Assembly: GCA_020847435.1 (NCBI GenBank)
Contig: JADLBX010000044.1
Location: 1 to 64,000 of the forward strand
DNA length: 64,000 bases
Reading direction: 5' to 3'
DNA from: Anaerolineales bacterium
GTDB taxonomy: Bacteria; Chloroflexota; Anaerolineae; Anaerolineales; Villigracilaceae
The notes beneath the pieces were generated by a model. That model made no database searches. It was not told where the DNA came from and saw only the letters and a list, made by a program, of their open reading frames with translations. The translations under genes and the position numbers were made by a program. Shown here in pieces: positions 36,821 through 44,526 of the stretch. Every line of letters begins with the position of its first letter. The first letter of the stretch is position 1.

Positions 36821-36890
36821 ACCGCTAAGCCCGCAAAGAACGCAAAGTTAAAAAATCTTTTCTTAGCGCCCTTTGCGCTCTTCGCGGTGA
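36821..36890. repeat. Dispersed palindrome (accgctaagcccgcaaag type)
   Basis: Imperfect palindrome accgctaagcccgcaaagaacgc... / ...gcgctcttcgcggt. A close copy lies at 47422-47493. Adjacent to the ncRNA terminator. Confidence 0.65.
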
Positions 36891-36892
36891 AC

Positions 36893-37005
36893 AAACAAAA
36901 ACGGCTCGCCAGTCTGGGAGCCGTTCACGAGACACGCTGAATCGAACCTTATCCAGAGCAGGCGGTTGTACAGATCAAGGGTCGCGGCAACGGGTTCAAT
37001 AACAT
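36893..37005 (-). ncRNA. Candidate small RNA, about 110 nt
   Basis: A minus-strand transcription unit without ORF: promoter TTGTAG-17-TATAAT (37040 to 37012) and an 8-bp terminator stem (36900-36907 / 36918-36925) followed by TTTTGTTTG. The RNA can pair AUUGAACC with GGUUCGAU (near positions 36999 and 36943), enclosing a smaller GUUG/CAAC hairpin. Searching by eye found no SRP RNA, 6S or tRNA signature: GGUUCGAU looks like a T-loop but lacks paired stems. Identity unknown. Confidence 0.5.
36900..36925 (-). terminator. Terminator of candidate sRNA
   Basis: AACGGCTC / GAGCCGTT 8-bp stem, 10-nt loop, T-rich tail on the minus strand. Confidence 0.75.
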
Positions 37006-37011
37006 GCGCCG

Positions 37012-37040
37012 ATTATACACGACGATTTTCTCTGCTACAA
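37012..37040 (-). promoter_or_regulatory. Promoter of candidate sRNA, overlapping divergent -10 of cca
   Basis: Minus strand -35 TTGTAG (37035-37040), 17-nt spacer, perfect -10 TATAAT (37012-37017). Its -35 overlaps a plus-strand -10-like TACAAT (37036-37041) that lies 6 nt before the GTG start of the CCA-adding enzyme gene. Confidence 0.6.
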
Positions 37041-37047
37041 TACCCAT

Positions 37048-38283
37048 GTGAATCTCGCCGACCTCCTCAAAAAATCGCTGGATTCCTCCCTCGTGGACTT
37101 GATTCACCGCGTCGCCGACGAATCCTCCTCGTTGGGATTTCCCCTCTACCTCGTCGGCGGTTCAGTTCGGGACCTCATGCTGGGTCGCCCCATCGTTGAC
37201 CTTGATCTCACCCTCGAAGGCGACGCCATCAAACTCGCCCGCGCCCTCGTCAAAAAATATGGCGGCGACCTCACCACCCACGAAAAATTCCATACCGCTA
37301 CTTGGGTTTTTAATTCTCCAGTCTCTAGTCTCCAATCTCTTGACTTTGCATCCACCCGCCGAGAAACCTACTCCCACCCCGGCGCGCTCCCCACCGTAAC
37401 CAAATCCACCCTCGACGACGACCTCCGCCGCCGCGACTTCACCATCAACGCCATGGCAATCCGCGTGGACAGTGAACGCTTCGGCGAATTGCACGATCCG
37501 CTCGGCGGACAAAAAGACCTCGAAAACAAACTCATCCGCGTCCTGCATCCCAACTCCTTCATGGACGACCCAACGCGCATCTTTCGTGCCGTCCGCTACG
37601 CGGCGCGCTACGGCTTCAAGATCGATTCCGAAACCCTGAAACTCGTCAACGCCGAATCGCTCAAGGTTCTTTCAGGGCTAAGCGGCGAACGTCTCCGCAA
37701 CGAATTTGACCTGATCTTTGCCGAAAAAAATTACCCAACCATGTTCGCGCGTCTCGCGGACTTAAATGTATTGTCCGCCCTCGAAGCGCCAAATTTCGAC
37801 GCATCGTTTGTAAGCCTGATTGACAAACTGCCCGAGCCATCTCTCAGTGTTGAGATTGACCGTGTCACCCTCGGCTACATCCTTTGGCTAGCAGACTCCT
37901 CCCCGAGGAAGATTCAATCCCTCAGCGCCAGGCTCGCCTTCACAGCAGAATTGACCGAGACTCTCATTTCGGCATCTAAGTTGAAAAGCATGTTGACTGA
38001 ATTGAAAAACGCCAAACCCAGCGCGTGGACGCTCGCCATCGAAAACATGCCTCTCGACTCGATCTACGGCGTTTACCTGATGACAAACGAAAAGCCTCTA
38101 TTCGACTTCCTCTCCACCTGGCGGCACGTCAAACCCATCACCACTGGCGACGACCTCAAAGCGCGCGGACTCAAACCAGGACCGAAATTCGGCGAAATCC
38201 TCCGCCGCCTCCGCGCCGCATGGTTGGATGGGGAGGTGAGATCATTGAACGAGGAAAGTGAATTGCTTAGAAATATCCTTTGA
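37048..38283 (+). CDS. cca: CCA tRNA nucleotidyltransferase / poly(A) polymerase family
   Basis: 411 residues from GTG. Class II nucleotidyltransferase: head motif LVGGSVRDLMLGRPIVDLDLTLEGDA (GGxVRD and the catalytic DxD), RRDFTINAMAIR, and FMDDPTRIFRAVRYAARYGF (motif E region). The C-terminal helical part has no clear HD domain. It adds or repairs the 3'-CCA of tRNAs. No SD precedes the GTG, and a -10-like TACAAT ends 6 nt before it, so the mRNA may be leaderless. Confidence 0.88.
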   Translation: MNLADLLKKSLDSSLVDLIHRVADESSSLGFPLYLVGGSVRDLMLGRPIVDLDLTLEGDAIKLARALVKKYGGDLTTHEKFHTATWVFNSPVSSLQSLDFASTRRETYSHPGALPTVTKSTLDDDLRRRDFTINAMAIRVDSERFGELHDPLGGQKDLENKLIRVLHPNSFMDDPTRIFRAVRYAARYGFKIDSETLKLVNAESLKVLSGLSGERLRNEFDLIFAEKNYPTMFARLADLNVLSALEAPNFDASFVSLIDKLPEPSLSVEIDRVTLGYILWLADSSPRKIQSLSARLAFTAELTETLISASKLKSMLTELKNAKPSAWTLAIENMPLDSIYGVYLMTNEKPLFDFLSTWRHVKPITTGDDLKARGLKPGPKFGEILRRLRAAWLDGEVRSLNEESELLRNIL

Positions 38284-38318
38284 CCTATAATTAATAAATT
38301 CCTGAAGAGGAGGAACCG

Positions 38319-39203
38319 ATGCCCGAAATTACTGTCCAGCGAACCAGCGAATTGATTCGTAAATTATTTGAAATATTAATGTCTAAGCCCGAAGGCATGC
38401 GGGCAAAAGAAGCATTAGATGCACTCCAAAATGCGGTTCAGTTGACTGAATATGAAAAAGGGCAGTTTGCGTCTGGACAAGGCATCCGTTTTGTCCGAAT
38501 TGTTCGGTTTGCAACAATTGATTTTGTAAAGGCAGGATGGTTGCTGAAAGAAAAGGGTTGGTGGCTTGTAACCGAGGATGGAAAAAAGGCTTTTCAACAA
38601 TACAAAGAAGCAGAGCAGTTCTATAGGGAAGCTAAAAAGTTATATCGAGAATGGAAACGCAGCCACACTGACGCTTCAGATGTTGAGGTTGAAGAAGATG
38701 TGGACGATAAACGCGCTACCATAACATTTGAGGAAGCAGAAGAGCAAGCGTGGGGCGAAATCGAAGAATATCTTCGTAATATGAATCCTTATGATTTTCA
38801 AAAGGTGGTCGCATCCCTATTAAAGGCAATGGGTTATCACGTCACTTGGATTGCTCCTCCTGGAAAAGATGGCGGCGTAGATGTAATCGCATGGAATGAC
38901 CCGCTTGGGACAAAGCCGCCTCGCATAAAAGTTCAAGTCAAGCGCGAGCAAAACGCTGTAAATGTGTCGATCCTTCGTTCATTTCTGGCTTTGTTGGGAG
39001 ATAGCGATGTTGGCATCTTTGTTTGCACAGGAGGTTTTACAAAAGATGCGCGGGAAGAGGCGAGAACTCAACAAAGTAGGCAGGTTACTTTAGTCGATTT
39101 AGAAAGACTGTTTGAGCTATGGGTTCAGCATCGAGCGAATCTCGACGAAGAAGCGCGTGATTTATTTCCACTAAAACCGATCTATTTTCTATCTCCTGAA
39201 TGA
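38319..39203 (+). CDS. Mrr-like restriction endonuclease
   Basis: 294 residues. N-terminal winged-helix Mrr_N-like region (10-115), an acidic linker (125-145), then the Mrr catalytic domain (about 160-290) with MNPYDFQKVVASLLKAMGYHV, DGGVDVIAW and VQVKRE, giving the D...QxK PD-(D/E)XK site. Type IV enzymes of this class cut DNA carrying modified cytosine or adenine, and can act as stress nucleases. No cognate methylase is nearby. SD gaggagg precedes the ATG. Confidence 0.88.
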   Translation: MPEITVQRTSELIRKLFEILMSKPEGMRAKEALDALQNAVQLTEYEKGQFASGQGIRFVRIVRFATIDFVKAGWLLKEKGWWLVTEDGKKAFQQYKEAEQFYREAKKLYREWKRSHTDASDVEVEEDVDDKRATITFEEAEEQAWGEIEEYLRNMNPYDFQKVVASLLKAMGYHVTWIAPPGKDGGVDVIAWNDPLGTKPPRIKVQVKREQNAVNVSILRSFLALLGDSDVGIFVCTGGFTKDAREEARTQQSRQVTLVDLERLFELWVQHRANLDEEARDLFPLKPIYFLSPE

Positions 39204-39331
39204 ACATCCAGCCTTACCTCTATTTTGCCCGCGTACTTGCGTACCGCGCGAGATGCATCACCTTCGGTTTCTACAACAATGGTATTCATCTCTAAAAACT
39301 TGCGACCGACTACTTAACAAAGGAGAATCCT

Positions 39332-40357
39332 ATGTTCGGCTTCCAATTTATCAAAGCAACGCCCTCGCAATTCATCATGCACTTTCGCGGCGGCAAACTG
39401 AGACGGTCAGGCACGGGGCTGGCATTCTTCTATTTCACGCCCTCCTCGTCCATTGTGGTTGTGCCAGTCGGAAGCGGCGACGTGCCGTTTATCTTCAATG
39501 AGATCAGCGCCGATTTTCAAGCGATCACCGTGCAGGGACAATTAACCTATCGCGTGCAAGACCCACAAAAACTTGCATCATTGCTCAACTACACCGTGAG
39601 CGGAAGTAAAATGTTGTACGTTTCTGAAGACCCTCAAAAATTGCCGCAACGCTTAATCAACCTGTTACAAGTCCTTGTGCGCGCCGAAGTGCAAAAACTC
39701 CCGTTGAAAAACGCCATTCATTCGACGGATTCTGTCGCGTCGGATGTGATGAGCAAGTTGAGTCAAGTGAGTGAACTGTCCACGTTGGGCGTGGAAGTGC
39801 TGGGATTGGCGATCCAAGCGATTCGTCCCGTCCCAGAAATGGCGCGGGCGTTGGAGGCTGAAGCGCGCGAAGATCTGCTCCGCCGCGCCGATCAAGCCAT
39901 CTACGACAGACGCAATTCGGCGGTCGAGCAGGAACGCAAGATCAAAGAGAATGAACTGAACACCGAAATTGCAGTGGAGGATAAGAAACGCCAGATCCGT
40001 GAGACGAAGGTCGAGGCTGATTTGGCTGTGGAGGCAAAAGAACAACAGGTGCGTAGGTCGAAGTTGGAGGGGCAGATTGCCCTTGAGTCTGAACGGAAGC
40101 GTCTCGTCGCCGCAAGAACTGAAAACGCGAAAGCGGAAGCGGACGTTCAGGCGTATGCCGTTGACGCATCCTTGAAACCGCTGCGCGATCTCGATCCAAC
40201 CCTGTTGCAGGCTTTGGCTGTGCAGAACACGGATCCGCGCTTGATGACCAGCCTGGCCCTCAAACAGTTGGCGGAGAACGCGGGCAAGATCGGAAACTTG
40301 AACATCTCTCCCGAACTCTTCGAGATGTTGATGCGCGAGAAAGGCGAGCCGAAGTAA
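39332..40357 (+). CDS. SPFH/Band 7 domain protein
   Basis: 341 residues. SPFH domain at about 10-190 (TVQGQLTYRVQDPQKLASLL, VLVRAEVQKLPL, LGVEVLGLAIQAIRPVPEMARALEAEAREDL), followed by a long charged coiled coil (190-290) with an EKK/EVE heptad pattern and a short C-terminal domain. It lacks the usual N-terminal membrane helix. SPFH proteins oligomerise on membranes and organise microdomains. It is the first of a pair with the NAD-kinase-like gene (7-nt gap). Confidence 0.87.
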   Translation: MFGFQFIKATPSQFIMHFRGGKLRRSGTGLAFFYFTPSSSIVVVPVGSGDVPFIFNEISADFQAITVQGQLTYRVQDPQKLASLLNYTVSGSKMLYVSEDPQKLPQRLINLLQVLVRAEVQKLPLKNAIHSTDSVASDVMSKLSQVSELSTLGVEVLGLAIQAIRPVPEMARALEAEAREDLLRRADQAIYDRRNSAVEQERKIKENELNTEIAVEDKKRQIRETKVEADLAVEAKEQQVRRSKLEGQIALESERKRLVAARTENAKAEADVQAYAVDASLKPLRDLDPTLLQALAVQNTDPRLMTSLALKQLAENAGKIGNLNISPELFEMLMREKGEPK

Positions 40358-40364
40358 GGTTGTT

Positions 40365-41300
40365 GTGAATTACGAAAAGATCGTCCTTGTCACGCGAAAG
40401 ACTCGACTCGAAAGCCTGATCGAACGATTCAACACCTTGGGTCAGGCAAAATTTTATATCGAACACAGCGGCGGCGACTTCGCCCTCTACGAACGCGAAC
40501 ATCTGGCGTATGTGAAGTCTTTGGACGCGCTGCGTTCGTCCCTGCAAAAATTGACCAAGTTGCAGGAGATCGAACGGAGTTTTTTACCGAACTTCCTCTT
40601 TGCGCCAGAGGATATTGTTGTAACCATCGGCATTGACGGCTTGGTGGTCAACACCGCGAAATATCTCGACGGTCAACCGATCGTCGCGGTGAACCCCGAC
40701 CCCGCGCACGTTGACGGGATTCTCCTCCCGTTCAATGTGCAGACGGCGATTCCTGCCGCGCACAAGGTGTTGAACGGGCAAATGCAGGTACGCGAAATCA
40801 GCATGGCTGAAGCCGTCTTGAACGATGGACAATCCTTGCTGGCATTTAACGATCTGTTCATCGGCGCGCGGACACACGTTTCTGCGCGCTATTCGATCAA
40901 ATTGCAAGAACACGAAGAGCATCATTCATCGAGCGGAATCATCGTTTCAACGGGCGTCGGTTCCACGGGCTGGCTGAGTAGTTTGTTCAATATGGCGAAC
41001 GGTATGGCTGAAATCTTTTCCGATGGCAATCCCGAACAGATCATGTCACCGATGAAATTGAATTGGGAGTCAGATCGACTCATCTTCGTGGTTCGGGAGC
41101 CTTTTGTGAGTAAAACATCCAGCGCCGAAATCGTGAGCGGCTTCGTGACGCCGCAATCTCCCCTGATCGTTGAATCGGAAATGTCGGATGGCGGCGTGAT
41201 CTTCAGCGATGGGGTCGAGGCTGATTTTTTGCCCTTCAATTCTGGAGCCATCGCGACAATTGGTTTGGCGAACAAGAAGACTCAATTGGTGGTGGGGTAA
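40365..41300 (+). CDS. NAD(+)/ATP-kinase superfamily protein with altered GGDG motif
   Basis: 311 residues, GTG start. The fold is that of NAD kinase: the loop that is normally GGDGT is GIDGL (TIGIDGLVVNT), followed by NDLFIGARTHVSARY and STGVGSTGWLSS (normally TGSTAYSLSAGG). Loss of the second Gly suggests changed or lost phosphate transfer. Probably co-transcribed with the SPFH gene. A function in NAD or lipid metabolism cannot be assigned. Confidence 0.74.
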   Translation: MNYEKIVLVTRKTRLESLIERFNTLGQAKFYIEHSGGDFALYEREHLAYVKSLDALRSSLQKLTKLQEIERSFLPNFLFAPEDIVVTIGIDGLVVNTAKYLDGQPIVAVNPDPAHVDGILLPFNVQTAIPAAHKVLNGQMQVREISMAEAVLNDGQSLLAFNDLFIGARTHVSARYSIKLQEHEEHHSSSGIIVSTGVGSTGWLSSLFNMANGMAEIFSDGNPEQIMSPMKLNWESDRLIFVVREPFVSKTSSAEIVSGFVTPQSPLIVESEMSDGGVIFSDGVEADFLPFNSGAIATIGLANKKTQLVVG

Positions 41301-41388
41301 AATCTTTAGCGATGTAATTTCCCAACTTGTCGCTTTGCATGTATCCACCGACAAGTGCAACTACCGACGATGCGATTGCCTCGGGTTG

Positions 41389-41397
41389 TGCTATACT
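41389..41397 (+). promoter_or_regulatory. Extended -10 promoter of toxin-antitoxin-like cassette
   Basis: TGCTATACT: a TG motif, one base, then -10 TATACT (41392-41397), 22 bp before ATG 41420. No good -35. Confidence 0.4.
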
Positions 41398-41419
41398 TTG
41401 AATAAGAAAGCAGGCGACC

Positions 41420-41650
41420 ATGATTCGCCAAATCAAACAAAGCGACCTCCCCAAGAAAATTTGGAATTTGATTGACGCGGCGCTGCGCGGCGAGGCGGTA
41501 TTCATCGAGCGCGACGGCAAGGCGTTGGCGCTATTGATGCCCCTGAAGCAAGTCCCTCATCCTCGCAAGGCAGGAAGCGCCAAGGGTATGATCAAAATGA
41601 CGGACGATTTCGACGCGCCTTTGGATGATTTTGCCGCGTATATGCCATGA
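41420..41650 (+). CDS. Phd/YefM-like antitoxin
   Basis: 76 residues. N-terminal Phd/YefM-like part (IKQSDLPKKIWNLIDAALRGEAVFIERDGKALALLMPLK) and the acidic tail MTDDFDAPLDDFAAYMP that neutralises toxins in this family. The stop overlaps the next start (ATGA). The usual PIN partner is absent; a DUF433 gene follows. Confidence 0.78.
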   Translation: MIRQIKQSDLPKKIWNLIDAALRGEAVFIERDGKALALLMPLKQVPHPRKAGSAKGMIKMTDDFDAPLDDFAAYMP

Positions 41651-42150
41651 CGAAAAAAAATATAAATTCCGCCCTAACTCAAATCAACAAACGCTCCTCT
41701 CAGCTGGAAGAAGAGATCAGGCGTTTGCAAAGCGAATTGGCGGTTCTGCGCTCGCAGAAACTGGTCAATGCTTTGCTTGAGACAGATGGACCCGTGCCGC
41801 GTGAAAACCAGACCGTCATCCACACAACCGGGGGGCTGACGATCAAAGGCTCGCGTCTCACCTTGTACGCTGTCATGGACGAGATTCGGGAGGGTAATTC
41901 CCTGAAAAACGTGCGAGATCTGTACGAACTTACCGACGAGGAAATGCTCGATATTCTAGACTATATCCATTTGCATAAAAAGGAAGTGGAAAAGGAATAT
42001 CAATCCATCTTGGAGTCCGCGGAAAAAAGCAGAAAATATTGGGAGGAGAAAAATCGGGAGCGTCTTGGTAAAACGTATGTACAGCGGGAGATTGTCCGCG
42101 CGAAGTTACAAGAGATGCGAGCGCAATATCGCGCAGAACACAAATCGTGA
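41647..42150 (+). CDS. DUF433-domain protein
   Basis: 167 residues: N-terminal coiled coil (10-40, SSQLEEEIRRLQSELAVLRSQ), DUF433 winged-helix domain (about 55-115; GGLTIKGSRLTLYAVMDEI, YELTDEEMLDILDYI), and a charged helical tail. DUF433 proteins are commonly the antitoxin of DUF5615/Mut7-C PIN-like toxins. It overlaps both neighbours by 4 nt. Confidence 0.8.
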   Translation: MTKKNINSALTQINKRSSQLEEEIRRLQSELAVLRSQKLVNALLETDGPVPRENQTVIHTTGGLTIKGSRLTLYAVMDEIREGNSLKNVRDLYELTDEEMLDILDYIHLHKKEVEKEYQSILESAEKSRKYWEEKNRERLGKTYVQREIVRAKLQEMRAQYRAEHKS

Positions 42151-42539
42151 AAGTTCTTCTCGATCACCACTTAAAAAAGCAAGGGATATTGCTTTGGGCG
42201 ACGATGGGCAGTGAGGGCTGGTTAAAACTGCTCGATATTCCCATGCTTACATTCAATGATGTGGGCCTTGCGATTGATAGTAACGACCGTCAAGTGTGGC
42301 GATTTGCGCAGGAGAAACAGCTGATCCTCCTCACAGGAAATCGAAACAGCGAAGGAAGCGATTCGTTGGAGCAAACGCTCCGTGAGGAAAACGCGCCATC
42401 ATCGCTGCCGGTTGTCACCATCGGTGTTGTTCGCCGCATGGAGGAGCGTGCCTATCGCGAACAATGCGCTGAAAGGCTTGTAGAAATAATCTTGAATATC
42501 GAAAACTATCTTGGCGCTGGGCGAGTTTATATCCCATAA
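42147..42539 (+). CDS. DUF5615-type PIN-like protein (probable toxin)
   Basis: 130 residues. Begins MKVLLDHHLKKQ (first acidic site), then LAIDSNDRQVWRFAQEKQLILLTGNRN, matching the PIN-like DUF5615 layout in which the last acidic residue follows LLT; here it is GNRN instead of RDxDF, so one ligand is altered. It is coupled by 4 nt to the DUF433 gene and precedes the phosphatase gene by 2 nt. Confidence 0.7.
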   Translation: MKVLLDHHLKKQGILLWATMGSEGWLKLLDIPMLTFNDVGLAIDSNDRQVWRFAQEKQLILLTGNRNSEGSDSLEQTLREENAPSSLPVVTIGVVRRMEERAYREQCAERLVEIILNIENYLGAGRVYIP

Positions 42540-42541
42540 AA

Positions 42542-43336
42542 ATGAAATTAGATTCCTACCTCAACTTCGCGCGCCAACTTGCCTATCGGGCGGGACGCAT
42601 CACCCTCAGTTACTATAACAAAGGCATCCAATACGATGTGAAATCGGACGAATCGCCCGTCACCGCGGCAGACCGCGCCACCGAACAATTCATCCGCGGC
42701 GAGATCGAGAAGACTTATCCCAGCCACGCCATTGTGGGGGAGGAGTTTGGGGAAGAATCCCCCTCTCCCCACGGGAGAGGGGCTAGGGGCGAGGGAAAAA
42801 CTTTCCGCTGGATCGTTGACCCAATTGACGGCACGAAATCCTTCCTCAAAGGCGTGCCGTTTTACTCCGTGTTGATCGCGCTGGAGATCGAAGGTGTGTC
42901 GCGCGTCGGCGCGGTCTGCTTTCCCGCGTTGGATGAAATCCTCTACGCGGCGGATGGACTCGGCGCGTGGTGGAACGGTAAACGAGCGCGCGTTTCAGAT
43001 GTGAAAGAACTCAAACAAGCCGTTTTTTGTTATACAAGTTGGTCGGGCTTCCGCACGAAGAAGCGGCTCGATGTTTTCCAAAACATGCACAAGGAATGTT
43101 TCTTTGGGCGCGGCTGGTCCGACGCGTACGGCTATCACATGGTCGCGACGGGACGTGCCGAGATCATGCTCGACCCTGGCATAAAAATTTGGGACGTGGC
43201 GCCGTTCCCTCCGATCTTCCGCGAGGCGGGCGGTTGGTTTGGCTCGTGGAGCGGCAAGGAGGGACACACTCACGGGGAGGGACTCGCCGTCAATGGCGCG
43301 CTCAAATCGAAGGTCCTGAAAATGATGCGTGTATAA
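42542..43336 (+). CDS. Inositol monophosphatase family / histidinol-phosphatase-like
   Basis: 264 residues. Metal-binding motifs: VGEEFGEE (65-72), RWIVDPIDGTKSF (89-101), IKIWDVAPFPPIFREAGG. The last is DVAPF rather than the usual DVAAL. Mg2+-dependent phosphatase, perhaps HisN. Residues 73-86 (SPSPHGRGARGEGK) are encoded by a dispersed repeat inserted in frame between motif I and the WIVDPIDGT strand. Activity may be retained, as the loop is on the surface. Confidence 0.85.
   Translation: MKLDSYLNFARQLAYRAGRITLSYYNKGIQYDVKSDESPVTAADRATEQFIRGEIEKTYPSHAIVGEEFGEESPSPHGRGARGEGKTFRWIVDPIDGTKSFLKGVPFYSVLIALEIEGVSRVGAVCFPALDEILYAADGLGAWWNGKRARVSDVKELKQAVFCYTSWSGFRTKKRLDVFQNMHKECFFGRGWSDAYGYHMVATGRAEIMLDPGIKIWDVAPFPPIFREAGGWFGSWSGKEGHTHGEGLAVNGALKSKVLKMMRV
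42758..42795. repeat. CCCTCTCCC repeat inside coding sequence
   Basis: ccctctccccacgggagagggg, then ctaggggcgaggg; same module as at 16962-17001. Present in frame in the phosphatase gene. Confidence 0.75.
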
Positions 43337-43344
43337 TGGGCGTC

Positions 43345-43953
43345 ATGGCAACGCGGGATTCCATTCAGGTCAAATCGCAGGACGAGCGTCTGCCGTATCG
43401 TCTGCGCGAGCGGTTTATGTCCGCGCCGGAGTTGGCGTTGTTCCGTTCTCTGCAAAACATGGCGGGAAAGCATTACGTGGTCTGCCCCAAAGTTGCGCTC
43501 AACGATATTTTTTATATCGTGCGTCCCAACGAGAACGTGCATTTTTTCAACAAGATCTTTCGCAAACACGTGGATTTTTTGTTGTGCGATCCGAAAACTC
43601 TCCAGCCTGTTTTTGGCATCGAACTCGTCAAGCCGGTCGGCAAGTCCGAAACGCGCGAAGCCGATCAATTTCTCGAAGACCTCTTCCTTAGCGCGGGACT
43701 TCCGCTCGTGCACGTGATTTCGAGCGAAGCTTACTCGGAGGAAGACTTGGCGGAATTGTTCCAATTGGCGATCGTCAAGGTGAAACAGACGCGACCGCTT
43801 CGCGCGACGGGGAGGTCTGATTCGGTTCCTCATTGCCCCATCTGCGGGAGGATGATGGTCCTGCGGATGCACCGCACCGGACCCGATAAGGGCAAGCGTT
43901 ACTACGGTTGCATGGACAGTCCCACGTGCAATGGTATCGTGAGGATCGATTGA
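43345..43953 (+). CDS. DUF2726 protein with topoisomerase-type zinc ribbon
   Basis: 202 residues from ATG 43345. DUF2726 domain at about 20-135 (RERFMSAPELALFRSLQNMAG, VFGIELVKPVGKS, FLEDLFLSAGLPLVHV), a nuclease-fold-like family, and a C-terminal C4 zinc ribbon (CPICG...YYGCMDSPTCNGI) as in topoisomerase I. The protein is likely to bind DNA. TATAAT at 43332-43337 ends 7 nt before ATG 43345, so a leaderless transcript is plausible; the alternative ATG 43336 overlaps the phosphatase stop. Confidence 0.82.
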   Translation: MATRDSIQVKSQDERLPYRLRERFMSAPELALFRSLQNMAGKHYVVCPKVALNDIFYIVRPNENVHFFNKIFRKHVDFLLCDPKTLQPVFGIELVKPVGKSETREADQFLEDLFLSAGLPLVHVISSEAYSEEDLAELFQLAIVKVKQTRPLRATGRSDSVPHCPICGRMMVLRMHRTGPDKGKRYYGCMDSPTCNGIVRID

Positions 43954-44034
43954 TTCCATTCGCTCTTGTGGTGCGGGATGTTATCCTGCACTTTTGTTTA
44001 TGGAAAGTTTTGAAAAGCGCAACGCACTGACTCT

Positions 44035-44526
44035 TCAGAAAGTCTCTAACTGGGTCGAGGTTGTTTCATCTTCTTGCTCGATAAAGTTCCCCATCCTCAA
44101 AAGTTTATACAAGCCTGCGACCATCCCAATGGTTCCGTAACCGAAAAGAATTGACAAGCCGCCGAGGGCAAGAACGGCTTCGCCAAAATCGGAAGGGACG
44201 CCATGATCACGCCCAAGGATAAAAAGCGCCTCGATGGCTACGAGGATCGCCAGCATCAGCGGCGAGAAGATGAATACTTTCTTCATTGTGTTGGCGTCCT
44301 TCTTGGCGCTCCAGATCCATAACCCCAAAGCGAGAATTGAATAGGGGATTCCCCAAACGAGAATGCCAAAGGCGTATATGAAGGAGATGGTGAGGAGCGC
44401 TGAAAATATCGGCAATGATTCGCTGGCAGGAAATATTTTCGACATCACAACCATGAAACTTGCAAGGACAACCCACAAGGCATAGGGGAATAGGAGCGAT
44501 AGTCGAACAAAGGTCTGAGTTTTCAT
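44035..44526 (-). CDS. Four-TM membrane protein, unknown
   Basis: 163 residues with four hydrophobic helices (LLFPYALWVVLASFMVVMS, FSALLTISFIYAFGILVW, IFSPLMLAILVAIEALFIL, VLALGGLSILFGYGTIGMVAG) and a polar C-terminus (EQEDETTSTQLETF). No family recognised. ATG 44526 overlaps the SDR stop (ATGA), so the two are translated together. Confidence 0.68.
   Translation of the reverse strand: MKTQTFVRLSLLFPYALWVVLASFMVVMSKIFPASESLPIFSALLTISFIYAFGILVWGIPYSILALGLWIWSAKKDANTMKKVFIFSPLMLAILVAIEALFILGRDHGVPSDFGEAVLALGGLSILFGYGTIGMVAGLYKLLRMGNFIEQEDETTSTQLETF

Noticed and set aside
36940-36955. GGTTCGATTC on the minus strand, similar to a tRNA T-loop
   Set aside because: The flanks do not pair as a T-stem, no acceptor or D/anticodon arms fit, and the stretch lies in the middle of the candidate sRNA.
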